DNA of 64,000 nt from Mesorhizobium sp. CU3 (GCF_006442965.1 NZ_VFWX01000020.1:1-64000), one strand, 5' to 3'. Counted from the first letter of the stretch, positions 18,571 to 30,114 are shown. Notes: generated by a model not told the origin, from the letters alone. Translations and numbers: made by a program.

Positions 18571-19758
18571 TCAGCACGAGGCCGGCGCCGGCGTGACGAT
18601 GGCTGGGCTGCGCTCCAGGCGCAGCGCCAGGACCACGACGGCAAGTGCCGCGAGCGGCACCAAGGCGGCGACGAGCGGGACGGCGCCGAGGCCGGGGCCA
18701 TGGTCGATGACGAAGCCGCCGAGCCAGGCGCCGATGGCGTTGCCGAGGTTGAAGGCGGCGATGTTGAAGGAAGAGGCAAGGCCCTGGCCGGCGCCCTGCG
18801 CCTTCTCCAACACCCACATCTGCAGCGGCGCGACGGTGGCGAAGGCGGCAGCACCCAGCAGGCCGACGGCGAGGATGGCCGCGAGCGGCTGATGCATCGC
18901 GGCGGTCATGACGAAGAGCACGGCCGAAAGCGCGACCAGCGTGCCGATCACCGTGGGCACCAGGCGCCTGTCGGCGAGACGTCCGCCGAGCAAATTGCCG
19001 GCGACCAGGCCGCCGCCGAAAACGAGCAGGATCGGCGACACCGAAGCTTCGGAAAAGCCGCTGATGCGGGTCAGCATCGGCGCCAGATAGGTGAAGGCGG
19101 CAAAGACGCCTACCCAGCTCAGGACGGTGGTCAAAAGTCCAAGCAGCACCGGCCGCCGGCCGAGCACGGCGAGCGTGCCTTCGGAGCTTTCGTCCTCGCT
19201 CGCCGCCGCCGGTTCATCGCGCGGCACCAGCAATGCGATGACGGCAAAGGCGACGACGCCGACCAGCGTCACGGCAAGGAACGTGGAGCGCCAGCCATAG
19301 GCCTGGCCGAGCCAGGTGCCGAAGGGCACGCCGAGGATGTTGGCGACGGTGAGGCCGGTGAACATCAGGGCGATGGCCGAAGCCTTCCTGGTGGGCGCGA
19401 CCAGGCTGGTGGCGACGACCGAGCCGACGCCGAAGAAGGAGGCGTGCGCGAAGGCGGTCAGCACGCGCGCGGCCATCAGCGTCCAGTAATCGGGCGCCAG
19501 CGCACAGGCGAGGTTGCCGATTGTGAAGACCACCATAAGCGCAAGCAGCAAGGTCTTGCGCGACAGGCGGCCGGTCAGCGCGCCAAGCAGCGGCGCGCCG
19601 ACGACGACGCCGAGCGCATAGCCGGAAATGAGCAGGCCGGCAGCCGAGATCGAGACGCCGAGATCGGCGCTGACATCGAGCAGCAGGCCCATGATGACGA
19701 ATTCGGTGACGCCAATGCCGAAGGCGCCGGCGGTGAGGGCATAGAGTGCAAGGGGCAT
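18571..19758 (-). CDS. MFS transporter, AraJ/YdhP drug-efflux-like
   Basis: A 395-residue 12-helix major facilitator with the DHA1 pattern: GVTEFVIMGLLLDVSADLGVSISAAGLLISGYA in the first two helices and GRLSRKTLLL as the loop 2-3 motif. It most resembles AraJ/YdhP/ChlR-type exporters of sugars or drugs. It is divergent from a LysR regulator that probably controls it and lies upstream of an aldo/keto reductase, a set-up often seen for detoxification of reactive aldehydes or quinones; this role is inference. Confidence 0.9.
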   Translation of the reverse strand: MPLALYALTAGAFGIGVTEFVIMGLLLDVSADLGVSISAAGLLISGYALGVVVGAPLLGALTGRLSRKTLLLALMVVFTIGNLACALAPDYWTLMAARVLTAFAHASFFGVGSVVATSLVAPTRKASAIALMFTGLTVANILGVPFGTWLGQAYGWRSTFLAVTLVGVVAFAVIALLVPRDEPAAASEDESSEGTLAVLGRRPVLLGLLTTVLSWVGVFAAFTYLAPMLTRISGFSEASVSPILLVFGGGLVAGNLLGGRLADRRLVPTVIGTLVALSAVLFVMTAAMHQPLAAILAVGLLGAAAFATVAPLQMWVLEKAQGAGQGLASSFNIAAFNLGNAIGAWLGGFVIDHGPGLGAVPLVAALVPLAALAVVVLALRLERSPAIVTPAPASC

Positions 19759-19819
19759 GGCGATGGTCCGATTGTCATGAACAGGACGCCTCAGTCCTGC
19801 GCCCCGGATTTTTGCTGGC

Positions 19820-19864
19820 GCATGATCTTTCCCGAAAACCGGTTTCCGCTTTTCGGGATCATGC
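19820..19864. repeat. GCATGATC palindrome between MFS and LysR
   Basis: GCATGATC and GATCATGC form the outer arms (19820-19827, 19857-19864), with CCCGAAAA/TTTTCGGG inside. Similar hairpins are, from memory, abundant in Mesorhizobium and other Rhizobiales. It sits in the divergent promoter region, 76 bases before the LysR start. Confidence 0.7.
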
Positions 19865-19939
19865 ACGGGGAAAATCGTGATCCGACAAGCTGTGAACCAG
19901 CCTTGCATGAGGCATATTTTCTGTGAAATAGATTCACGA

Positions 19940-20845
19940 ATGGCGAGACCCGAGATCAACCGCTCCGGCGAGATCGAAGTGTTCGTGCGCGTCGTTGAGG
20001 CGGGCAGTTTTTCCGCCGCGGCGCGGCGGCTTCGCATGACGCCGTCGGCGGTCAGCAAATTGATCGCGCGGCTGGAGGCGCGGCTCGGCGCTCGGCTGAT
20101 CAGCCGCTCGACGCGCAAGCTGCAGCTCACCCCGGAGGGCGCTGCCTTCCATGACAGTGGCCTGCGCATCCTCGCCGATCTGGACGCGGCCGAGCGCGAA
20201 GCGGCGGCGGGGTCGGCTCCGCGCGGCAGGTTGAGGGTCAATTCCTATGTGCCGTTCGGTCAGCACCGGCTGATGGCGCTGCTGCCGCGTTTCCTGGAGC
20301 GCTATCCCGAGATTACCGTCGAGGCGGTCCTGACCGACAACGTCATCGATCTCTTGGAAGAGCGCGCAGACGTCGCCATCCGCGCCGGGCCGCTCAGCGA
20401 ATCACGGCTGGTGGCGCGCAAGCTCGGCCAGAGCCGGATGGTGCTGGTGGCGTCGCCGGCCTATCTCGAAGCGCGCGGCACGCCGCGCACGCTGTCCGAC
20501 CTCGCTCGCCACAATATGCTGGCTTTCGGCTTCGCCCGGCATATCGACGGCTGGCCCTTCGTCGACGCGGCAGGCAAATCGCTCATCCTGCCGATCGTCG
20601 GCAACATGTCGCTGACCGACGGCGAAGCGATGCGGCGCACGACGCTGGCCGGGGCCGGCATTGCGCGGCTGGCGCGCTGGCATGTCCAGCCCGACATCGA
20701 TGCCGGGCTGCTCGTGCCGCTGCTGGAGGACTTCAATCCCGGCGACGAGGAGCCGACGCATGCCGTCTATGTCGGCCAGGGCAAGCATTTGCCGGCACGG
20801 GTGCGGGCTTTTCTGGATTTTCTCGCCGAGACTGTGCGTCTCTAA
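19940..20845 (+). CDS. LysR-family transcriptional regulator
   Basis: A 301-residue LTTR. The N-terminal winged HTH is EVFVRVVEAGSFSAAARRL then RMTPSAVSKLIARLEARLGA, and the periplasmic-binding-like effector domain spans about 90-300 (GRLRVNSYVPFGQ, ADVAIRAGPL, LVASPAYLEARGTP). It belongs to the DmlR/AaeR-like large subgroup. I use the ATG at 19940; upstream in-frame codons are not conserved. It is divergent from the MFS gene and convergent with a second aldo/keto reductase. Confidence 0.93.
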   Translation: MARPEINRSGEIEVFVRVVEAGSFSAAARRLRMTPSAVSKLIARLEARLGARLISRSTRKLQLTPEGAAFHDSGLRILADLDAAEREAAAGSAPRGRLRVNSYVPFGQHRLMALLPRFLERYPEITVEAVLTDNVIDLLEERADVAIRAGPLSESRLVARKLGQSRMVLVASPAYLEARGTPRTLSDLARHNMLAFGFARHIDGWPFVDAAGKSLILPIVGNMSLTDGEAMRRTTLAGAGIARLARWHVQPDIDAGLLVPLLEDFNPGDEEPTHAVYVGQGKHLPARVRAFLDFLAETVRL

Positions 20846-20849
20846 AAAG

Positions 20850-20878
20850 AAAGCCGCGCGCCAGTGGCACGAGGCTTT
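20850..20878. terminator. Weak terminator between LysR and aldo/keto reductase
   Basis: AAAGCC (20850-20855) pairs with GGCTTT (20873-20878); the run of A before and T after suits a bidirectional terminator between convergent genes. The stem is short and the loop long. Confidence 0.35.
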
Positions 20879-20905
20879 TCACGACATCTGCGCAAATTCG
20901 AGGCG

Positions 20906-21955
20906 TTACGCCTTCGGCACGAAAGGCGCTGGACGGCGGCCGGCGCCTTGCCGCTCCAGCATCCAGCCCGGATACTCGGCGGGCAGCGCGCTCACCTCAT
21001 CCAGTTTCGCGAGATCATCGGCGTCGAGCTTCAGGCCGGTGGCGGCAAGGTTCTGCTCGAGCTGGTCCATGCGGCTGGCGCCGATGATGACGCTCATCAC
21101 GAAGGGTTTTGCCAGCACGTAGCCGAGCGCCACCGTGGCGACACTGACGTCGTGCTTCTTGGCGACCTCGCGCATGACCGCGACCGCTGCCCGGGCGCGG
21201 TCCTCATTGACCGGCGGGAAATTGAAGGATGCGCGGCGGCCCTCGCCATTGCCGGGCGCGCCGGGGCCGTATTTGCCGGAAAGCAGGCCACCCGCCATCG
21301 GCGACCAGACCATCAGCCCGAGCTTTTCCTCATTGATCAACGGCACGATCTCGCGCTCCAGGTCGCGGCCGGCGATCGAATAGTAGGATTGGATGGTCTC
21401 GAAGCGGGCGTAACCCTTGCGCTCGGCAATGCCCAGCGCCTTGGCGATACGCCAGGCCTGCCAGTTGGAGACGCCGACATAACGCACCTTGCCGCCGGCG
21501 ACGAGATCGTCGAGCGCGCGCAGCGTCTCGTCGATCGGCGTCACCGTGTCGGTGCCGTGCAGCTGGTAGAGATCGATGTGATCGGTCTGCAGCCGTTGCA
21601 GGCTGCGGTCGATGGAATCCATGATATGGCCGCGCGATGCGCCACGGTCATTGGGACCGCTGCCCATGGCGCCATGCACCTTGGTGGCGATGATGACGTC
21701 CGAACGTTTGACGCCGAGATCCTTGAGCGACTGTCCCAGCAACTGCTCGGACTGGCCAAAGGAATAGACATCGGCGGTGTCGAAGAAATTGACGCCGGCG
21801 GCGATCGAGCGGCCGACGATCTCGTTGACGCCTTTCTGGTCGAGGCTGGCGATCAGGCCCCATTGGGCGTTCTCGCCGGCGGCGCCGAAAGTCATGGTGC
21901 CGAGGCAAAGTTCGGAAACGAACAGGCCGGTGTTGCCGAGCTGATTGTAGCGCAT
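20906..21955 (-). CDS. Aldo/keto reductase
   Basis: A 349-residue AKR. The tetrad is Asp/Tyr in FDTADVYSFG, Lys in IATKVHG and His in YQLHGTD; SVIIGASRMDQLEQNL is the NADP phosphate-binding region. It differs enough from the AKR at 17502-18536 (length, loops, C-terminus PGWMLERQGAGRRP) to be a separate subfamily rather than a recent duplicate. GGGGAAT lies nine bases before the ATG. It is convergent with the LysR gene and probably transcribed alone. Confidence 0.92.
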   Translation of the reverse strand: MRYNQLGNTGLFVSELCLGTMTFGAAGENAQWGLIASLDQKGVNEIVGRSIAAGVNFFDTADVYSFGQSEQLLGQSLKDLGVKRSDVIIATKVHGAMGSGPNDRGASRGHIMDSIDRSLQRLQTDHIDLYQLHGTDTVTPIDETLRALDDLVAGGKVRYVGVSNWQAWRIAKALGIAERKGYARFETIQSYYSIAGRDLEREIVPLINEEKLGLMVWSPMAGGLLSGKYGPGAPGNGEGRRASFNFPPVNEDRARAAVAVMREVAKKHDVSVATVALGYVLAKPFVMSVIIGASRMDQLEQNLAATGLKLDADDLAKLDEVSALPAEYPGWMLERQGAGRRPAPFVPKA

Positions 21956-22039
21956 AGTGGGATTCCCCGGGAGGTGTTGGATGACACCAGGGGAAATAGG
22001 AACGGGTCGTTTCGTTTCAAGGCCTGCATAGCGAGAGAA

Positions 22040-22279
22040 TCAGAGATCGATGTCTCGGATCATGGTCTCAGGTCTGCGATTGACTTCCTCGGCGAACTCG
22101 TCGTCCCATCCGGGACCGGAGAGAAGATATTCCGCAAGTGACGGCTTGGCGCCGACGAGCCTTTCGGCAGCTACGACCACGACGACGGGCCTTCCATCTT
22201 GCGTGATGGTCTGCGGCCCCATTTCACACGCTTGCTTGATCAATTTCGGCAGGCTCTTTCCTGCTTCCTGAATATCCAT
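22040..22279 (-). CDS. Phd/YefM-type antitoxin without an adjacent toxin
   Basis: A 79-residue protein: MDIQEAGKSLPKLIKQACE followed by QTITQDGRPVVVVVAAERL is the Phd/YefM fold that binds DNA and neutralises Doc, RelE or PIN toxins. The C-terminal WDDEFAEEVNRR and IRDIDL end is intact. The usual downstream toxin is missing: only an 84-base gap separates it from the aldo/keto reductase, with no toxin-like frame. It may be a solitary remnant or a repressor used elsewhere. ATG at 22279 is chosen because the fold starts there. Confidence 0.82.
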   Translation of the reverse strand: MDIQEAGKSLPKLIKQACEMGPQTITQDGRPVVVVVAAERLVGAKPSLAEYLLSGPGWDDEFAEEVNRRPETMIRDIDL

Positions 22280-22362
22280 TCCATGAGCGCCACTCGGCAA
22301 AACAGTCTGCGATGCATATCAGTTGCGCCAGAAAAGGTCATGCAAAACAGGTCGTAGCTAAA

Positions 22363-23025
22363 CTAGCGGCTGCCGAAGATCGCCGACCCCACCCTGACGC
22401 TCGTCGCGCCGAAAGCGACCGCCGTTTCGTAGTCGCCGGACATGCCCATCGACAGTTTTTCGACACCCGCCTCTCGCGCAAGCTTCTCCAGCAGCGCGAA
22501 ATGCGGGCCGGGGTTTTCCTCGGCGGGTGGGATGCACATCAGGCCTTCGATGGCGAGGCCGTGCACGTCGCGGCAGCGCTGGACGAAGGCGACCGCCTCG
22601 CGCGGTTCGATGCCGGCCTTTTGCGGCTCGGATCCGGTGTTGACCTGGACGTAGAGCCTCAGGGACCGGCCCTGCTTAGCGATTTCCTTGGCCAGCTCGG
22701 CGGCGATCTTTTCACGGTCGATGGTCTCGATGACATCGAACAGCGCCACCGCTTCCTTGGCCTTGTTGGACTGCAGCGGGCCGATGAGATGCAATTCGAT
22801 ATCTGGAAAAGCCGCCTTCAGACCCGGCCACTTACCCTGCGCTTCCTGCACCCGGTTCTCGCCGAAGACCCGCTGACCGGCCTCGATCACCGGACGGATA
22901 TGCTCGGCATCGAAGGTTTTCGACACCGCGACCAGCGTCACCGCGCCAGGCTTGCGCTCGGCCTCGCGTTCGGCGTTCGCGATCCTCACCTGGACCGCGT
23001 GAAGCTGCTCGACGGCGCTCGTCAT
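22363..23025 (-). CDS. YggS/PLPBP-type pyridoxal phosphate homeostasis protein
   Basis: A 220-residue PLP-binding single-domain protein of the YggS/PROSC family that buffers PLP and balances amino acid pools. The Schiff-base Lys is in TLVAVSKTF; HLIGPLQSNK and the phosphate-binding SMGMSGDYETAVAFGATSVRVGSAIFG (read in two parts, SMGMSGD and VRVGSAIFG) are diagnostic. The ATG at 23025 sits where the family begins; the open frame upstream is not conserved. It is divergent from leuS. Confidence 0.95.
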   Translation of the reverse strand: MTSAVEQLHAVQVRIANAEREAERKPGAVTLVAVSKTFDAEHIRPVIEAGQRVFGENRVQEAQGKWPGLKAAFPDIELHLIGPLQSNKAKEAVALFDVIETIDREKIAAELAKEIAKQGRSLRLYVQVNTGSEPQKAGIEPREAVAFVQRCRDVHGLAIEGLMCIPPAEENPGPHFALLEKLAREAGVEKLSMGMSGDYETAVAFGATSVRVGSAIFGSR

Positions 23026-23173
23026 GCCACTATCCTGCCTATGGTTTTCATGCCCATGCCGGCTCGTCGCAGTTGACGGGTCCGGCAATCCATGGTGAAC
23101 ACCGCGACGACATTTCCCAAGCCGCCGGCCATTGTCCGGCGCCTCGTGCCTGCTTTTAAGTGAAAAACACCCG

Positions 23174-25787
<2,614 letters not shown>

Positions 25788-25801
<14 letters not shown>

Positions 25802-26372
25802 TCCGGTGAAGTCACAAGCGGCCCGCCTGCGCGGCCGCTTCGCGGTCTGCGGTATGGTTGCCGCGCTGGCGCTGGTCTCGGCCTGCACCGTCAGGCCGCT
25901 CTATTCCAACCAGCCGCTGTCGCCCGGATCGACGTTGAGCGCAAAGGCCGAGCTGGGCTCGATCTCGATCAAGCCGGTCAACACGCGCTACGCGCAGCAG
26001 GTGCGCAACAATCTGATCTTCGCCTTCGGGCAAGGGGCGGGCGAGCCGGCCTCGCCGGCCTATACGCTCGATCTCGGCGTCACCGAACTGGTCGAATCGG
26101 CAGCCGTCGTTCAGGTTCAGACATCGGAAGACGAGCCGACCGCGGGCACGGTGACGCTGACCGCCAACTATGTGCTACGCGACAACGCGACCAACGCGGT
26201 CATCGCCGTCGGCAAGCGCTCTGTGCCATCGTCTTTCGACCGGCCGCTGCAGGAATACGCGTCCTATCGCGCCCAGATCGACGCCGAGAACCGCGCGGCT
26301 CGGGAACTCGCGGAATTTCTGCGGCTGGCGATCGCGCAGGATCTTGCGAAGCACAAGAAGGCATCGGCCTGA
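25788..26372 (+). CDS. lptE: LptE-like LPS assembly lipoprotein
   Basis: A 194-residue outer-membrane lipoprotein that partners LptD for LPS insertion. A signal peptide ends in the lipobox LVSAC (Cys at 33), followed by TVRPLYS, typical of the family's mature start. It overlaps leuS by 14 bases. In the rhizobia I recall, holA follows; here the stop codon lies inside a short repeat, then a terminator, so the operon ends. Confidence 0.88.
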
Positions 26373-26387
26373 CCTGAATCTCGACAC
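26365..26387. repeat. Half-element of the ATATTCAGG family, copy 3
   Basis: The block CGGCCTGACCTGAATCTCGA plus CAC is identical to 53735-53756 and is the reverse complement of the left arm (GATATTCAGG...) of the other copies. It covers the lptE stop codon (TGA at 26370-26372). Confidence 0.65.
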
Positions 26388-26406
26388 CTCGGTGCGTCCC
26401 AAAAGA

Positions 26407-26430
26407 AAAAGGCCGGTCGCCCGGCCTTTT
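26407..26430. terminator. Bidirectional terminator between lptE and fsa
   Basis: AAAAGGCCGG pairs with CCGGCCTTTT around TCGC, with A-run before and six T after; it serves lptE on the plus strand and fsa on the minus strand. Confidence 0.9.
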
Positions 26431-26456
26431 TTCGTTTCTGACCAGATAGAGACGGA

Positions 26457-27113
26457 TCAGCCGATCTTCTGGCCGGTCTTGGCCCAGTCGGCGAGGAACT
26501 GCGCCAGGCCCTTGTCGGTCAGCGGATGGCTGACCAGCGCCTTCAAGGTCGCCGGCGGCGCGGTCACGACATCGGCGCCGATGAGTGCTGCCTGCTTGAC
26601 GTGGTTCACGGTGCGCACTGAAGCCGTCAAGATCTCGGTCTTGAAATCGTAATTGTCGTAGATGGTGCGGATTTCCGAGATCAGCTCCATGCCGTCCGAG
26701 CCGGTGTCGTCGATGCGGCCGACGAAGGGCGAGATAAAGGAAGCGCCGGCCTTGGCGGCAAGCAGCGCCTGGTTGGCCGAGAAGCACAGCGTGACGTTGA
26801 CCATGCGGTTCATCTCGGTGCGGATCGTCTTGCAGGCCTTGAGGCCATCCAGCGTCAGCGGCACCTTGATGCAGACATTCGGCGCGATCTTGGCCAGCAC
26901 CTTGGCCTCGGCCATCATGTCCTCGTACTTGGTCGCGACGACCTCGGCCGAAACCGGGCCTTCGACGATGTCGCAGATCTGCTTGGTGACGTCGGCGATC
27001 TTGCCGCCCGATTTCAGGATCAGCGACGGGTTGGTGGTGACGCCATCGAGCAGCCCCAGATCGTGCAGCTCCTTGATCTCCTTGATGTCAGCGGTGTCGA
27101 CAAAAAACTTCAT
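26457..27113 (-). CDS. fsa: Fructose-6-phosphate aldolase / type-3 transaldolase
   Basis: A 218-residue small (TalC/MipB-type) transaldolase with a single beta/alpha barrel. The Schiff-base Lys is in CIKVPLT; FFVDTAD at the N-terminus, GVTTNPSLI and VSPFVGR-like ISPFVGRIDD are family marks. Whether the enzyme acts as transaldolase in the pentose phosphate pathway or as fructose-6-phosphate aldolase is not decided by sequence; in Rhizobiales it is usually annotated as transaldolase. AAGGAG stands seven bases before the ATG. Divergent from priA. Confidence 0.93.
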   Translation of the reverse strand: MKFFVDTADIKEIKELHDLGLLDGVTTNPSLILKSGGKIADVTKQICDIVEGPVSAEVVATKYEDMMAEAKVLAKIAPNVCIKVPLTLDGLKACKTIRTEMNRMVNVTLCFSANQALLAAKAGASFISPFVGRIDDTGSDGMELISEIRTIYDNYDFKTEILTASVRTVNHVKQAALIGADVVTAPPATLKALVSHPLTDKGLAQFLADWAKTGQKIG

Positions 27114-27132
27114 GGCTGTCTCCTTGGGGATT

Positions 27133-27183
27133 GCCTGGCGTAAGCCAGGCGGATGCGGGGGTCCCCTTTGATCTAGACCAAAG
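27133..27183. promoter_or_regulatory. Hairpin and 18-bp palindrome between fsa and priA
   Basis: GCCTGGC-GTAA-GCCAGGC (27133-27150) is a perfect hairpin a few bases upstream of the fsa ribosome-binding site on the minus strand. CTTTGATCTAGACCAAAG (27166-27183) is a palindrome with one mismatched pair. Together they fill most of the 90-base divergent gap, so one may be an operator for both genes and the other an mRNA structure for fsa. Confidence 0.45.
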
Positions 27184-27203
27184 TCGGGGCAAGGTCACGC
27201 CTG

Positions 27204-29387
27204 ATGATCGAAGATTCGCCCTTTGTCGCGGCCGCTCCGGTGCTGGTGCCGATGCCGGCCGAACGGCCCTACACCTATGCCGTTCCGCCTGGCATGCGCG
27301 TGGTGCCGGGCTCGATCGTGCGCGTGCCACTCGGGCCGCGCCAGGTCGCCGGCATCGTCTGGGACGGCAAGGTCGAAACGGTCGATGCGAAGAAACTGCG
27401 GCCGATCGAGGAAGTGTTCGACTGCCCGCCGATCGATCGGGCCATGCGCCGCTTCGTCGACTGGATCGCGCAATACACGCTGTCGGCGCCCGGCATGGTC
27501 GCGCGCATGCTGCTCAGAGCTCCCGAAGCGTTCGACCCGGAGCCGTGGATCGAAGGGCTGCAGCGCACGATGGCCGAGCCCGACCGGCTGACGGATGCGC
27601 GGCGCCGCGTGCTGGAGACGGCCGAAGGGGGGCTCGCCTGGACGCGCACCGGCCTCGCGCATGCGGCGGGTGTGTCCTCGACCGTCATTGACGGGCTGCG
27701 CGCGCAGGGCGTGTTCGAGACGGTGATGATCCCGCCACGGCCGGTGGTGGCGGCACCCGATCCGGATCATGCCGCGCCGGAGTTGATGCCGGACCAGAAA
27801 GCCGCCGCCGAGAAACTGCGCACCGCGGTCGCAGCGGACGCCTTCAACGTCACGCTGCTCGACGGCGTCACCGGCTCCGGCAAGACGGAGGTCTATTTCG
27901 AGGCGGTGGCGGCGGCGCTGGACAAGGGCCAGCAGGTGCTGATCCTGCTGCCGGAGATCGCGCTGACGCATGCTTTCCTCGAACGGTTCCAGGATCGTTT
28001 CGGCGCCAAGCCGGCGGAATGGCATTCCGACCTGCCGCCAAGAATGCGCGAGCGCGTCTGGCGGCAGGTGGCGGAAGGGGGCGTGCGCGTCGTCGCCGGC
28101 GCGCGTTCGGCGCTGTTCCTGCCGTTCAAGCAGCTCGGCCTGATCGTCGTCGACGAGGAACATGACCCTGCCTACAAGCAGGAGGACCGGGTCTTCTATA
28201 ATGCGCGCGACATGGCGGTGGTTCGCGGCCATATCGGCGGCTTCCCGGTGGTGCTCGCCTCGGCCACGCCGTCGGTGGAAAGCCGGGTCAATGCCAGCCA
28301 AGGCCGCTACGACAGGGCGGTGCTGTCGTCGCGCTTCGCCGAGGCCGCACTTCCCGACCTGAAATCGATCGACATGCGGCGCTCGCCACCGGCGCGCGGC
28401 GGCTTCCTGTCGCCGGTTCTGCTGGAACAGATGCAGCGCACGCTGGAGAGGAAGGAGCAGTCGCTGCTCTTCCTCAACCGGCGCGGCTATGCGCCGCTGA
28501 CACTCTGCCGTGTCTGCGGCCACCGCTTCGGTTGCCCGGTCTGTTCGGCCTGGCTGGTCGAGCACCGCTTTCGCGGCCAGCTCGTCTGCCACCATTGCGG
28601 CCACAATGAGCGGCGGCCGGAAGCCTGCCCGGAATGCGGCACGCTGGACCATCTCGTCGCCTGCGGCCCCGGCGTCGAGCGCATCGCCGAGGAAGTCGTC
28701 GACCATTTTCCGGATGCGCGCACCATCGTCTTGTCCTCTGATCTTCTGGGCGGCGTCCGCCGGCTGCGGCTCGAACTGGAAGCGGTCGCCAATGGCGAGG
28801 CGGACATCGTCATCGGCACGCAGCTCGTCGCCAAGGGCCACAATTTTCCCGGCATGACACTGGTCGGCGTGGTCGACGCGGATCTCGGACTGGCCAATGG
28901 CGATCCGCGCGCTGCCGAGCGCACCTTCCAGCTGCTCAGCCAGGTGACGGGCCGTGCCGGCCGCACCGGCAAGAAAAGCCTCGGCCTTTTGCAAACCTAC
29001 CAGCCCGACCACCCGGTGATGCGGGCGATCGTCTCCGGCGATTCGGAAGCCTTTTACGAGCGCGAGATCACCGAGCGCGAACGCGCCGCGCTGCCGCCTT
29101 TCGGCCGGCTCGCCGGCATCATCGTCAGCGCCGCGACGCGCGGCGAGGCGGAAAGCCATGCGCGCGGCTTGCGGCGGGCGGCGCCTCAGGCGTCCGATCT
29201 CTTCGTGCTCGGCCCGGCCGAGGCGCCCTTGTCGCTGATCGGCGGCCGCCACCGCTTCCGCCTGCTGGTCCAGGGCGAACGGCGCGCCGACATGCAAGGT
29301 TTTATTCGCGCCATGCTGGCCGAGGGGCCGAAGCCGCGCGGTTCGGTCCGCGTGCAGGTCGACATCGACCCACAGAGCTTTCTATAA
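27204..29387 (+). CDS. priA: Primosomal protein N' (replication restart helicase PriA)
   Basis: A 727-residue superfamily 2 helicase that reloads replisomes at stalled forks. It has the 3'-DNA-binding N-terminal domain, Walker A GVTGSGKT (221-228), DEEH (317-320), the eight-Cys zinc insert CRVCGHRFGCPVC...CHHCGH...CPECG, motif V GTQLVAKGHNFPGM and motif VI QVTGRAGR. Full length. It starts about 90 bases from the divergent fsa start and is followed by a racemase after 31 bases. Confidence 0.97.
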   Translation: MIEDSPFVAAAPVLVPMPAERPYTYAVPPGMRVVPGSIVRVPLGPRQVAGIVWDGKVETVDAKKLRPIEEVFDCPPIDRAMRRFVDWIAQYTLSAPGMVARMLLRAPEAFDPEPWIEGLQRTMAEPDRLTDARRRVLETAEGGLAWTRTGLAHAAGVSSTVIDGLRAQGVFETVMIPPRPVVAAPDPDHAAPELMPDQKAAAEKLRTAVAADAFNVTLLDGVTGSGKTEVYFEAVAAALDKGQQVLILLPEIALTHAFLERFQDRFGAKPAEWHSDLPPRMRERVWRQVAEGGVRVVAGARSALFLPFKQLGLIVVDEEHDPAYKQEDRVFYNARDMAVVRGHIGGFPVVLASATPSVESRVNASQGRYDRAVLSSRFAEAALPDLKSIDMRRSPPARGGFLSPVLLEQMQRTLERKEQSLLFLNRRGYAPLTLCRVCGHRFGCPVCSAWLVEHRFRGQLVCHHCGHNERRPEACPECGTLDHLVACGPGVERIAEEVVDHFPDARTIVLSSDLLGGVRRLRLELEAVANGEADIVIGTQLVAKGHNFPGMTLVGVVDADLGLANGDPRAAERTFQLLSQVTGRAGRTGKKSLGLLQTYQPDHPVMRAIVSGDSEAFYEREITERERAALPPFGRLAGIIVSAATRGEAESHARGLRRAAPQASDLFVLGPAEAPLSLIGGRHRFRLLVQGERRADMQGFIRAMLAEGPKPRGSVRVQVDIDPQSFL

Positions 29388-29418
29388 GCTCAAAACAGTC
29401 CAACGGAGCGTTCGCGCA

Positions 29419-30114
29419 ATGAAAACCCTTGGCCTCATCGGCGGCATGAGTTGGGAATCGACGGCGATCTATTATCGCCTTCTCAACGAGATCGTGCGCG
29501 AGCGGCTCGGCGGGCTGCATTCGGCGAAGTTGCTTCTGTGGTCGTTCGATTTTGCCGAGATCGCCGAGCGGCAGCATGCGGGCGATTGGGCAGGCGCCGG
29601 CGCGCTGCTGGTGGAAGCGGCGCGCAAGCTGGAGACGGGTGGCGCCGAAGGCCTGGTGATTTGCACCAACACCATGCACAAGCTGGCCGGCGAGGTGCAG
29701 GCCGCGGTATCGGTTCCGCTCATCCATATCGCCGACGCCACAGGCCGCGCCGTCGTAGAGGCCGGCGTCAAGCGCCCGGCGCTGCTCGCGACCCGCTTCA
29801 CCATGGAGCAGGAGTTTTACAAAGGCCGGCTGGCGGAGAAATACGACCTGCAGCCGATCGTGCCGGACCAGGCCGGCCGCGACATGGTGCACCGGGTGAT
29901 CTACGACGAGCTTTGCCAGGGCATCGTGAAACCAGAATCGCATGCCGCCTATGTCGGGGAGGTCGGCCGCATGCGGCGCGAGGATCAGGTGGACAGCGTC
30001 ATCATGGGCTGCACCGAGATCACCATGCTGATCGGCCGGGGCGACTTCGACTTCCCGGTGTTCGACACCACGCGAATCCATGCCGAGGCCGCAGTCGATT
30101 TCGCGCTGTCCTGA
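29419..30114 (+). CDS. Aspartate/glutamate racemase family protein
   Basis: A 231-residue PLP-independent racemase family member, beginning MKTLGLIGGMSWESTAIYY. The two active-site Cys are in VICTNTMHKL and VIMGCTEITML, the arrangement of aspartate racemases such as YgeA. Whether it acts on Asp, Glu or another amino acid cannot be told. It follows priA by 31 bases and may share its transcript. Confidence 0.93.
   Translation: MKTLGLIGGMSWESTAIYYRLLNEIVRERLGGLHSAKLLLWSFDFAEIAERQHAGDWAGAGALLVEAARKLETGGAEGLVICTNTMHKLAGEVQAAVSVPLIHIADATGRAVVEAGVKRPALLATRFTMEQEFYKGRLAEKYDLQPIVPDQAGRDMVHRVIYDELCQGIVKPESHAAYVGEVGRMRREDQVDSVIMGCTEITMLIGRGDFDFPVFDTTRIHAEAAVDFALS

Noticed and set aside
17502..21955. 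The two aldo/keto reductases as a recent tandem duplication.
   Set aside because: They differ in length, loop sequence and C-terminal ends; shared residues are those of the family.
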